From positions 1 through 7,615 of the forward strand of contig CALGGQ010000250.1 of assembly GCA_937915775.1 (NCBI GenBank): a DNA stretch of 7,615 nt, written 5' to 3'. Every line of letters starts with the position of its first letter. The stretch's first letter is position 1. The translations under genes and the position numbers were made by a program. The notes under the pieces were generated by a model. The model saw only the letters and a program-made list of their open reading frames with translations, was not told where the DNA came from and did not search any database. This DNA comes from an uncultured Clostridia bacterium (GTDB lineage Bacteria; Bacillota; Clostridia; Oscillospirales; Acutalibacteraceae). Positions 1-5,609 of this stretch are shown piece after piece.

Positions 1-114
1 GAGCCGATACCGGCACAGGAAATTGCCGAATACTGCAATTATCTCTGTGACAGTTATGAGGATATGTTTCAAGGCGCAGAAAATTTCATAATTGTCAAAA
101 TTTATCTATTATAA
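1..114 (+). CDS. 3' end of an unidentified protein gene (partial)
   Basis: An open frame enters from the left edge and stops with TAA at 112-114. It encodes 37 residues beginning EPIPAQEIAEYCNYLCDSY and ending in a hydrophobic FIIVKIYLL tail. The other two plus frames hit stops earlier. A strong rho-independent terminator begins 9 bases after the stop, which is what one expects at the end of a real gene. The family is not recognisable from this tail, so no function is offered. The call rests on the open frame and the terminator position only. Confidence 0.4.
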   Translation, partial: EPIPAQEIAEYCNYLCDSYEDMFQGAENFIIVKIYLL

Positions 115-122
115 TGGATAAT

Positions 123-148
123 GGGAGGGTATATGCCCTCCCGTTTTT
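123..148 (+). terminator. Rho-independent terminator of the upstream gene
   Basis: A perfect 7-bp GC-rich stem, GGGAGGG (123-129) and CCCTCCC (136-142), encloses the six-base loop TATATG. It is followed by G and five T residues (144-148). It sits just after the partial frame ending at 114 and separates that unit from rlmD. Confidence 0.85.
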
Positions 149-184
149 GTGTGTGAACAAGGTTTGAAATCTTCAATTATTCTC

Positions 185-213
185 TTGCCCTATATTATAA
201 TTTATGATATTAT
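185..213 (+). promoter_or_regulatory. Probable sigma-A promoter of rlmD
   Basis: TTGCCC (185-190) and TATTAT (208-213) are separated by 17 bases, 36 bases before the rlmD start. The region is very AT-rich and holds other possible -10 boxes: TATAAT at 196-201 (with TTCAAT at 172-177, 18-base spacing) and TATAAT at 215-220. The exact start of transcription is therefore uncertain, but a promoter here is likely because a terminator ends the preceding unit at 148. Confidence 0.45.
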
Positions 214-249
214 ATATAATGGTTTATTACGTCAAGAGGTTATTTTGCG

Positions 250-1614
250 ATGGAATGGAAAAAGAATGATGATATTCAACTGCATATCGAAGCAATGACC
301 TCTGAGGGTGCGGCAGTCGGCCGCTGTGACGGCGTTGCCGTGTTTGTTCGCGGTGCTGTTCCGGGCGACGACATTACGGCGCATATCATCAAGGTTTCCA
401 AGCGCTACTGCATCGCTGTTATCAAGGAAATCATACAGCCGTCTCCGTCACGGATTGTATCGGACTGTCCTGTGTCGGAACGCTGCGGCGGCTGCTCCCT
501 GCGAAATATGACGTATGCGGAGGAGCTGCGCTATAAGCAGCAGCGCGTGCTGGACGCGGTGACGAGAATCGGTCATCTTACCGTACCCGTCAAGCCGGTC
601 ATCGGCGCCGAGCGTATTGACGGTTACCGCAACAAAGCGCAGTACCCCGTGATGATGAAGAACGGAGAACTGCAGGCAGGCTTTTATGCCTATAAGAGCC
701 ATCGGATTATCCCTGTCAGCGGCTGTAAGCTCCAGCACAGAGCGTTTGAGGAATGCCTCGATGTGTTCAAAGACTGGGCGAAAAAAGCGAAAATCACCGC
801 CTATGACGAGCAGACGGGCAAGGGCTTGCTGCGCCATATTTATCTGCGCCGCGCGCAGGCAACGGGCGAAATGATGGTGTGCGCCGTGGTAAACGGCACC
901 GCGCTGCCGCTGCAGGAGGAGTTAATAGAACACCTGTCAGCGCTGGAGGGGATGAAAAGCATCTGCCTCAATAGCAATACGCAGGACAGCAATGTTATCC
1001 TCGGCGATAAAACGGTTACGCTTTGGGGCAGCGACACGATTGAGGATGTGCTGCTCGGCAAGCGCTTTGCCATTTCCCCGAACGCATTTTATCAGGTCAA
1101 TCACGACCAGTGCGAGCGCCTGTATACCATAGCGGCGGACTATGCCGGGCTGACGGGTGAGGAAACCGTGGTGGATATATACTGCGGCGCTGGTACCATC
1201 GGTATCACGATGGCGGACAAGGTCAAGCGTCTGTTCGGCATCGAGCTGACTCCGCAGGCGGTGGAAAACGCCCGCAAAAATGCGGCGCTCAACGGTATTA
1301 CAAATGCCGAATTCTTCTGCGGTGATGCGCTGGAAGGCGCCAGAGAACTGGAAAAGCGTGGTATCCACGCGGATGTGGTTATCCTTGACCCGCCGCGCAA
1401 GGGCTGTCAGCCGGAGCTTTTTGATGTGATTCAGCGTATGAATCCGCAGCGCATCGTCTACGTCTCGTGCGACAGCGCCACCCTCGCCAGAGATCTGGCA
1501 ATCCTGGCAGAAAAAGGCTACGCCGCGCAGGAAATCACCCCGGTGGATATGTTCCCGCGCACGCCGCATGTCGAGACAGTAGTATTACTGTCTCGAAGCG
1601 ATATAAATTCCTGA
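250..1614 (+). CDS. rlmD: 23S rRNA (uracil-5-)-methyltransferase, RlmD/RumA family
   Basis: SAM-dependent enzyme that makes 5-methyluridine in 23S rRNA (U1939 for E. coli RlmD; the Gram-positive RlmCD paralogue treats two sites). The 454 residues show the family order. An N-terminal TRAM RNA-binding domain (about 9-62) is followed by four candidate [4Fe-4S] cysteines C73, C79, C82 and C159. The SAM-binding motif D309-IYCGAGT is next, then DPPRKGC (380-386), the catalytic nucleophile C407 in SCDSATLARDL, and the general base E442 in PHVETVV. The start at 250 is supported by AGAGGT at 235-240. The family usually ends near VVLLSR. Here R449 is followed by SDINS and a stop that come from the adjoining hairpin array, so the natural 3' end has been replaced. 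Which uridine it modifies cannot be told from sequence. Confidence 0.95.
   Translation: MEWKKNDDIQLHIEAMTSEGAAVGRCDGVAVFVRGAVPGDDITAHIIKVSKRYCIAVIKEIIQPSPSRIVSDCPVSERCGGCSLRNMTYAEELRYKQQRVLDAVTRIGHLTVPVKPVIGAERIDGYRNKAQYPVMMKNGELQAGFYAYKSHRIIPVSGCKLQHRAFEECLDVFKDWAKKAKITAYDEQTGKGLLRHIYLRRAQATGEMMVCAVVNGTALPLQEELIEHLSALEGMKSICLNSNTQDSNVILGDKTVTLWGSDTIEDVLLGKRFAISPNAFYQVNHDQCERLYTIAADYAGLTGEETVVDIYCGAGTIGITMADKVKRLFGIELTPQAVENARKNAALNGITNAEFFCGDALEGARELEKRGIHADVVILDPPRKGCQPELFDVIQRMNPQRIVYVSCDSATLARDLAILAEKGYAAQEITPVDMFPRTPHVETVVLLSRSDINS
1571..1596. repeat. Perfect 11-bp inverted repeat in the rlmD 3' end
   Basis: TCGAGACAGTA (1571-1581) and TACTGTCTCGA (1586-1596) are perfect reverse complements around a four-base GTAT loop. 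The repeat lies entirely in coding sequence, over the conserved V441-to-R449 end of RlmD. One base after it the GCGATAT hairpin array begins. The rumA/rlmD 3' end is a known integration site of some Gram-positive conjugative elements. That the palindrome marks the target here is inference. Confidence 0.8.
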
Positions 1615-1766
1615 CGGAATTTGCGATATACCTAAGGTGCGATATGTCCTGCGGACGCGATATCCCCTACGGGTGTGAAGGAATTTATATCATATCGCGC
1701 GCGAACGAAGAGAGCGCATATCGCATTTGCCCGCAAATATATCGCACGGTGTTAACCGTATATCGC
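1598..1766 (+). repeat. Array of seven hairpins punctuated by a GCGATAT heptamer
   Basis: Four direct copies of GCGATAT (1598-1604, 1623-1629, 1639-1645, 1657-1663) are followed by four inverted copies ATATCGC (1692-1698, 1718-1724, 1739-1745, 1760-1766). Between neighbours lie small palindromes: AAATTCC/GGAATTT (1605-1622), ACCT/AGGT (1630-1638), GTCC/GGAC (1646-1656), CCC/GGG (1665-1673), GCGC/GCGC (1699-1717), ATTTG/CAAAT (1725-1738) and ACGGT/ACCGT (1746-1759). The arms differ while the heptamers are identical. The outermost copies extend to GCGATATA and TATATCGC. GATATAAATTCC (1600-1611) also pairs perfectly with GGAATTTATATC (1680-1691). The rlmD stop codon lies in the loop of the first hairpin. 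Confidence 0.9.
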
Positions 1767-1768
1767 TG

Positions 1769-1774
1769 AAAGGA
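1769..1774 (+). promoter_or_regulatory. Ribosome binding site deciding the start of the four-helix gene
   Basis: AAAGGA (1769-1774) lies three bases after the last array heptamer. It is one base from the ATG at 1776, too close to use, and seven bases from the in-frame ATG at 1782. The start is therefore set at 1782, dropping the residues MF. Confidence 0.65.
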
Positions 1775-1781
1775 TATGTTT

Positions 1782-2135
1782 ATGGAAGAAAAAACAATAA
1801 AAGAACTTGCCGTTGAATTAACGGTTGAGATAACGGAATTATGCGATTCTATAAAAGCAAAAACTGTTTTCACAAATCAGTTGCTCCGTTCCTGTTCTTC
1901 GATTGGTGCAAATGCCCACGAAGCCAAGTATGCCCACAGCAGAGCGGATTTTATCAGTAAACTTGAAATATCGCTGAAAGAGTGCTACGAAACAGAATAC
2001 TGGCTTGAAATTCTTTATAAAATTCACTCCCTTTCGGAAGAACAGTATAAAACAGTTTCAGAAAAATGCGGAACGATTCGCAGAAAACTTATTGCTTCCA
2101 TCACAACTGTTAAGAAGAATGCAGAAAACCGCTGA
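1782..2135 (+). CDS. Four-helix-bundle protein, 23S rRNA intervening-sequence protein (IVP/S23) family
   Basis: A 117-residue, all-helical protein matching the 23S rRNA IVP family (PF05635 / TIGR02436). Visible hallmarks are QLLRS (33-37), SIGAN (40-44), a charged EAKYAHSRADFISKL stretch (47-61), ETEYWL (70-75) and a Lys-rich C-terminus. Family members form a four-helix barrel resembling Avd, the accessory protein of diversity-generating retroelements, and are thought to bind nucleic acid; no catalytic activity is established. Here the gene is not inside an rRNA gene but follows the hairpin array, with its ribosome binding site three bases from the last repeat. It is clearly richer in A and T than rlmD, consistent with acquisition. 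Length is normal and the frame is intact. No reverse transcriptase or template repeat is nearby, so a retroelement role is not supported. Confidence 0.9.
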   Translation: MEEKTIKELAVELTVEITELCDSIKAKTVFTNQLLRSCSSIGANAHEAKYAHSRADFISKLEISLKECYETEYWLEILYKIHSLSEEQYKTVSEKCGTIRRKLIASITTVKKNAENR

Positions 2136-2167
2136 TGTTACGAAATCGGTGCAAGCAAAAGCAAAAG

Positions 2168-2182
2168 GCTTGCTCTGCAAGC
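2168..2182. repeat. Small hairpin after the four-helix gene
   Basis: GCTTGC (2168-2173) and GCAAGC (2177-2182) are perfect inverted repeats around TCT. No T-run follows (AATGAATGG comes next), so it is not a standard terminator. It lies 32 bases after the four-helix stop and may mark the right edge of that element or stabilise its mRNA. No heptamer GCGATAT is seen on this side. Confidence 0.6.
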
Positions 2183-2213
2183 AATGAATGGTATCAGCTC
2201 TTAATGAAGGTGA

Positions 2214-2651
2214 ATGATTGAATTGATAAAGATAGAATATCAGAAAAACCTTGACAAAGAACTATATGAAGTCATAGACAATGGGTTTAATCAATATGCA
2301 CTCAAAAACGAAGTGGTTTGCGATTATCAGTCATTTGCGTTTGTCGCCAAGGAAGAGGATAAACTGCTTGGCGTCATCACCGGAAACGCCTATTATCAGG
2401 AAGTGCATATCAGAGATTTAATCGTGATGGATGAATTTCGCCATCAACATATAGGAACGCAATTGGTGCAAACGGTTGAAAAGTATTTTAAAAATAAGGG
2501 CTATAAAAACATAAATTTAACGACGTATGCTTTTCAAGCGCCGGATTTTTATCAAAAGTGCGGATTTGAAGTGGAATTCATTAGGAAAAATACAGATAAT
2601 CCCAAACTGGATAAATACTATTTCGTTAAGTATTTTCAGAAATCGTTTTAA
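2214..2651 (+). CDS. GNAT family N-acetyltransferase
   Basis: A 145-residue single-domain GNAT protein that should transfer an acetyl group from acetyl-CoA to an amine; the substrate is unknown. Strand beta-4 (RDLIVM, 67-72) leads into the acetyl-CoA pyrophosphate loop R76-HQHIG81-T, where the usual first glycine of RxxGxG is His79. The motif APDFYQKCGFE (109-119) carries the common Tyr113 near the active site. The start at 2214 has GAAGGTGA immediately upstream, a short spacing; TTG at 2223 is a weaker alternative. The gene is AT-rich like the four-helix gene before it (78-base gap) and unlike rlmD and the carboxypeptidase, which suggests both belong to an acquired patch. It converges on the tRNA-Gly gene. 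Confidence 0.85.
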   Translation: MIELIKIEYQKNLDKELYEVIDNGFNQYALKNEVVCDYQSFAFVAKEEDKLLGVITGNAYYQEVHIRDLIVMDEFRHQHIGTQLVQTVEKYFKNKGYKNINLTTYAFQAPDFYQKCGFEVEFIRKNTDNPKLDKYYFVKYFQKSF

Positions 2652-2708
2652 GGTTAACAAAGATGCCTTGATAGGTGAAGGGAAACTTTTCTCACAACAA
2701 TAGAAACA

Positions 2709-2738
2709 CAAAAGCAGCCCCTGAAGGAACTGCTTTTG
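2709..2738 (-). terminator. Hairpin terminator of tRNA-Gly, possibly shared with the GNAT gene
   Basis: CAAAAGCAG (2709-2717) and CTGCTTTTG (2730-2738) form a perfect 9-bp stem around a 12-base loop. On the minus strand it starts five bases after the tRNA CCA end and the stem closes with TTTTG followed by the T-rich TGTTTCTATTG. On the plus strand, TTTTG closes the GNAT unit more weakly. The stem lies between two convergent genes, so a bidirectional role is plausible. Confidence 0.6.
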
Positions 2739-2742
2739 CCTT

Positions 2743-2816
2743 TGGAGCAGGTGACGGGAATCGAACCCGCATATCCAGCTTGGGAAGCTGGTGTTCTGCC
2801 ACTGAACTACACCTGC
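2743..2816 (-). tRNA. tRNA-Gly (anticodon CCC)
   Basis: The minus strand folds into a complete 74-base cloverleaf. Acceptor stem is GCAGGTG/CACCTGC, D arm GTTC/GAAC, anticodon stem CCAGC/GCTGG with loop TTCCCAA, and T arm GCGGG/CCCGT around TTCGAAT. Discriminator T is followed by an encoded CCA (2743-2745). The anticodon CCC (complement of 2782-2784) reads the glycine codon GGG. The gene stands alone, with its own promoter upstream at 2835-2863 and a hairpin terminator downstream. Confidence 0.97.
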
Positions 2817-2834
2817 AAAAATAGGTTTGTACAT

Positions 2835-2863
2835 AGTATAACACCTTTTGCTGCGAAACGCAA
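2835..2863 (-). promoter_or_regulatory. Sigma-A promoter of tRNA-Gly
   Basis: Read on the minus strand, TTGCGT (2858-2863) and TATACT (2835-2840) are 17 bases apart. The -10 box ends 18 bases before the tRNA 5' end. An imperfect palindrome, TTTTG-C-TGCG (2846-2855) and CGCA-A-CAAAA (2859-2868), overlaps the -35 box; whether it is an operator is unknown. The carboxypeptidase gene diverges from the same 88-base interval, where I see no convincing plus-strand promoter. Confidence 0.75.
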
Positions 2864-2904
2864 CAAAAGAATGTCGATAAAAGAATGGAAAGAAGGTTTT
2901 TGAT

Positions 2905-4413
2905 ATGGATTGGACACTCGATACCGCACGCGATGAATTAATGGCGCTGCAGCGCAAAATGGCGGCGTATGACCACGCGCTCGGTTTACTGCAATACGAC
3001 GGTGCGACCACGGCGCCGAAGGAAACGGCGATGAACAGGGGAATGACGTTTTCCGTCTTAGCGGAGGAAATCTATCGCCTGAGCACCGCTCCCGAGACGG
3101 TGGAGCTGCTGGAATTTTTGGACGCACACAAGGCGGAGCTGACGGAAAAGGAGCAGCGTATGGTTTATCTGCTGCTCAAGGACATCCGCGATATGCAGAA
3201 GATTCCGATGGAGGAATACGTCGCTTTTCAGGAGCTGCTGGTACAGGCGGACGATGTCTGGCATAAGGCGAAGGACGCCTCCGATTTTGAACTGTTTCGC
3301 CCGTATCTGGAAAAGATTTTTGACACAAATAAGCGCTTTGCGCATTATATTGAGCCGGATAAGGACCCCTACGACCACTGCCTTGACCAGTATGAGCAGG
3401 GCTTAACGCAGGCGACGCTGGATGACTTCTTCGGCAAGCTGCGCGAAAAGCTGGTGCCGCTGCTCAAGCAGGTGGCGGCAAAGCCGCAGGTGGATGACAG
3501 CATCCGCTTCGGCGATTTTCCGATCAATCAGCAGGAGGTGCTTTCCTACTACCTGATGAAGCTGATGGGGCTGGATTTGGACCACGTCGGTCTTTCCACG
3601 ACGGAGCACCCGTTTACCACCAGCCTCGGCTCTCATTTTGATGAGCGTATCACCACGCATTACTTTGAGAACGATTTCGTCTGCTCGATGTACAGCGTGA
3701 TTCATGAGGGCGGTCACGCCCTGTACGATACCGGCTCGGCAGAGGATTTAGCCTATACCGTGCTGGACGGCGGTACCTCGATGAGCATTCATGAGAGCCA
3801 GAGCCGCTTCTATGAAAACATTATCGGCAGGAGCAGAAGCTATTGCCGCCTGGTGTTCCCGAAGTTGCAGGAGCTGTTCCCGCAGCAGATGGCAGGCAGA
3901 ACGGCCGAGGAGCTGTACCGCGCGGTCAATAAAGCGGAGCCGTCGCTCATCCGTACAGAAGCGGACGAGGTGACCTACTGTCTGCATGTGATGGTGCGCT
4001 ATGAGCTTGAAAAGCGCGTGATGGCAGGCGAGCTGGAAGTGAAGGATTTGCCGGCGGAATGGAACCGTCTGTATAAAGAGTATCTCGGCGTTGACGTGCC
4101 GGATGATAAGCACGGCGTTTTGCAGGACAGCCACTGGTCCGGCGGCTTAATCGGCTACTTCCCGTCCTATGCGCTCGGCAGTGCCTACGGCGCGCAGTTC
4201 CTTGCCAAGATGAAGGAAACCGTGGATGTTGACAGGTGCATTGAAAACGGCGATTTTCAGCCGATTAACGACTGGAACAGAGAGCATATCTGGCAGTACG
4301 GCACCCTGTATACGCCGGCGCAGATTCTGGAGCGTACGATCGGCGCCTTTCATCCTGATTACTATGTAAACTACCTGTATGAAAAATGTAAGGATATTTA
4401 CGGTTTAGAATAA
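2905..4413 (+). CDS. Carboxypeptidase M32 (carboxypeptidase Taq family)
   Basis: Cytoplasmic zinc metallocarboxypeptidase that removes single residues from peptide C-termini. The 502-residue length is typical of M32, and there is no signal peptide. The zinc site is H267-EGG-H271 with E297 in HESQ (296-299). The H271-E297 distance of 26 matches the family, and E268 is the expected catalytic base. The family signature DxRxT is D246-ERIT250. The C-terminal IRTEADEVTY and GYFPSYALGSAYGAQF segments are also typical. AAGAAGG ends eight bases before the ATG. It is the first gene of a compact operon with the next three genes, the following ribosome binding site overlapping its stop codon. A role in peptide recycling is the usual assumption; nothing here narrows the substrate. 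Confidence 0.95.
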   Translation: MDWTLDTARDELMALQRKMAAYDHALGLLQYDGATTAPKETAMNRGMTFSVLAEEIYRLSTAPETVELLEFLDAHKAELTEKEQRMVYLLLKDIRDMQKIPMEEYVAFQELLVQADDVWHKAKDASDFELFRPYLEKIFDTNKRFAHYIEPDKDPYDHCLDQYEQGLTQATLDDFFGKLREKLVPLLKQVAAKPQVDDSIRFGDFPINQQEVLSYYLMKLMGLDLDHVGLSTTEHPFTTSLGSHFDERITTHYFENDFVCSMYSVIHEGGHALYDTGSAEDLAYTVLDGGTSMSIHESQSRFYENIIGRSRSYCRLVFPKLQELFPQQMAGRTAEELYRAVNKAEPSLIRTEADEVTYCLHVMVRYELEKRVMAGELEVKDLPAEWNRLYKEYLGVDVPDDKHGVLQDSHWSGGLIGYFPSYALGSAYGAQFLAKMKETVDVDRCIENGDFQPINDWNREHIWQYGTLYTPAQILERTIGAFHPDYYVNYLYEKCKDIYGLE

Positions 4414-4423
4414 GGAGTTAGCT

Positions 4424-4741
4424 ATGGAACACGGCTTTTCAATTTTGATGTTTATCTTTGCCGGCGCGCTGCTGCTGTACGGCTTACTGATGATTGTCAC
4501 CGGCGATAGAAGATTGTTCCCTTACCGCATTGAAAAAGTGATGAAGCACGACATGAAGGATGAAAAGCGCTATGTTCGTTACGTTGGCAAAATTGTTTCT
4601 GCCACGGCGCTGGCAGCGATTATCGGCAGCGTGACAGGCTGGTTGGCGTCCCCGCTGGTAACAGGCATCGTGACGGTGCTGGCATTTGTTCTCTGCATTT
4701 ATATCGGCGTAAAGTTAAAGCCGGAGGGAATTGATGAATGA
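4424..4741 (+). CDS. Small three-helix membrane protein, unknown function
   Basis: A 105-residue protein with three predicted membrane segments: about 5-25 (FSILMFIFAGALLLYGLLMIV), 56-75 and 77-98. A basic, charged loop (27-55, with KHDMKDEKRYVRYVGK) lies between the first and second. I do not recognise a named family. AAGGAG (4412-4417) spans the carboxypeptidase stop codon and is six bases from the ATG. The TGA stop overlaps the next gene in an ATGA junction, so translation of the two is probably coupled. The positive loop suggests a cytoplasmic middle region; this is inferred from charge only. Confidence 0.85.
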   Translation: MEHGFSILMFIFAGALLLYGLLMIVTGDRRLFPYRIEKVMKHDMKDEKRYVRYVGKIVSATALAAIIGSVTGWLASPLVTGIVTVLAFVLCIYIGVKLKPEGIDE

Positions 4742-5601
4742 GCCTGTTTGATTGGTTTAAGAAAAAGCAACTCAAGCCCGCTATCCGCAGCAATGTTTTC
4801 GAACAGCCGCCGCAGCCGGAGGAGCAGGCAAACAATCCTCGTTTAGCGGAAATACTCGATTATCTGAAAGCACAGACTGCCGTGCCTGCCTACCGCCTTC
4901 TGTTTGATGCGGAAAGTGAAACGGGCATTTTTGACAGCAAGCTCGGCGGTGTGCCGTATTGGAATGCAGCAATGCCGTATCCGACGGATGCAAACGGCAA
5001 CGCGCTCTATCTGCTGCTGCAGCTGAATCTTGATGCACTGCAGCTCGATGATGAGCGGCTGCCGCAGGGCGGTATGCTGCAGGTGTTTATTTCCTCGCTG
5101 GACGAGGATAACTGCCGCGTGATTTACCATCCGCTGATTGATGAAACGGCGATGCCGCCGGGGGATATACCGGTGATACCGTGTGATGATTCCGTGCCGG
5201 TGCTACGGGAAGCGGCGGTGCGCTTGGAAGCGTTTGAGGATGTTATCAGCACCTCCTGTTATCACTTCGACGCGGCATGGAAAGAGGCAGTTGCCGCTGT
5301 GACGGGCGAGGAGCTCGGCGATACGGAGTGGACGGATTATCTGAGCGACGCCGACCGCGATACCGTGTTTCAAAACTTCGGCGGCGAAGGCAGTAAGCTG
5401 TTTGGTTATCCGATTTTTACGCAATGGGACCCGCGCGAGGAAGGCACACCTTACCCCGTTATGCTGCTGCAGATTGATTCAGATTTAAAGGACAGAATCA
5501 CGATGTGGGGCGACTGCGGCGAAGGCAATTTCTTCATCGGCGAAGAAGCGCTGGCAGCTCACCATTTTGACGATATTCTCTATTATTGGGATTGCTGTTA
5601 G
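4738..5601 (+). CDS. DUF1963 / YwqG-like protein
   Basis: A 287-residue protein with the pattern of the DUF1963 (YwqG) family: SKLGGVPYW (67-75), a repetitive LYLLLQLNLDAL strand, LPQGGMLQVFI (108-118), KLFGYPIFTQWDPR, VMLLQIDSD, MWGDCGEGNFFIG and a terminal YWDCC. The biochemical role of the family is not established; some members sit near toxin-immunity or stress genes. It is soluble and has no signal peptide. The start overlaps the membrane-protein stop (ATGA) with GGAGGG nine bases upstream. The Gln/Pro-rich stretch at 22-30 probably links an N-terminal amphipathic helix (MSLFDWFKKK) to the domain. The paired cysteines at the very end are a feature of relatives and might bind metal, but that is a guess. 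Confidence 0.85.
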   Translation: MSLFDWFKKKQLKPAIRSNVFEQPPQPEEQANNPRLAEILDYLKAQTAVPAYRLLFDAESETGIFDSKLGGVPYWNAAMPYPTDANGNALYLLLQLNLDALQLDDERLPQGGMLQVFISSLDEDNCRVIYHPLIDETAMPPGDIPVIPCDDSVPVLREAAVRLEAFEDVISTSCYHFDAAWKEAVAAVTGEELGDTEWTDYLSDADRDTVFQNFGGEGSKLFGYPIFTQWDPREEGTPYPVMLLQIDSDLKDRITMWGDCGEGNFFIGEEALAAHHFDDILYYWDCC

Positions 5602-5609
5602 GAGAAACT

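Larger units (their letters stand above)
1598..2182 (+). mobile_element. Putative IVP-type element: hairpin array plus four-helix-bundle gene
   Basis: I infer one unit from three facts. The hairpin array abuts the ribosome binding site of the four-helix gene. The left edge falls exactly where the conserved end of RlmD stops. The gene is AT-rich compared with rlmD. IVP/S23-type genes are classically found in intervening sequences of 23S rRNA genes, flanked by inverted repeats, so association with structured DNA is characteristic of the family. The left edge is well defined. The right edge is not: a hairpin at 2168-2182 is used here as a provisional boundary, and the GNAT gene could also belong. 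No recombinase or transposase is present, so any movement would be in trans or by an unknown route. Confidence 0.4.

Noticed and set aside
191..220. AT-rich inverted repeat (TATAAT ... ATTATA) upstream of rlmD considered as a second hairpin element
   Set aside because: It is short, made only of A and T around promoter boxes, and has no heptamer punctuation. Promoter composition explains it.
1598..1766. Possible CRISPR array because of regularly recurring short repeats
   Set aside because: The repeats are only 7 bases, change orientation midway, and the spacers are self-complementary hairpins of 8-28 bases. No cas genes are present.
1467..1769. Open 100-codon plus-strand frame across the rlmD end and the array
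   Set aside because: It overlaps the conserved end of rlmD in another frame and its product over the array is just translated hairpins. No binding site or family signature is seen.
1782..2135. Avd-type accessory protein of a diversity-generating retroelement
   Set aside because: The fold is related, but no reverse transcriptase and no template/variable repeat pair occur in the window.
2005..2187. 60-codon plus-strand frame overlapping the four-helix gene end
   Set aside because: It lies mostly inside the four-helix gene in another frame, has a lysine-rich low-information product and no ribosome binding site.
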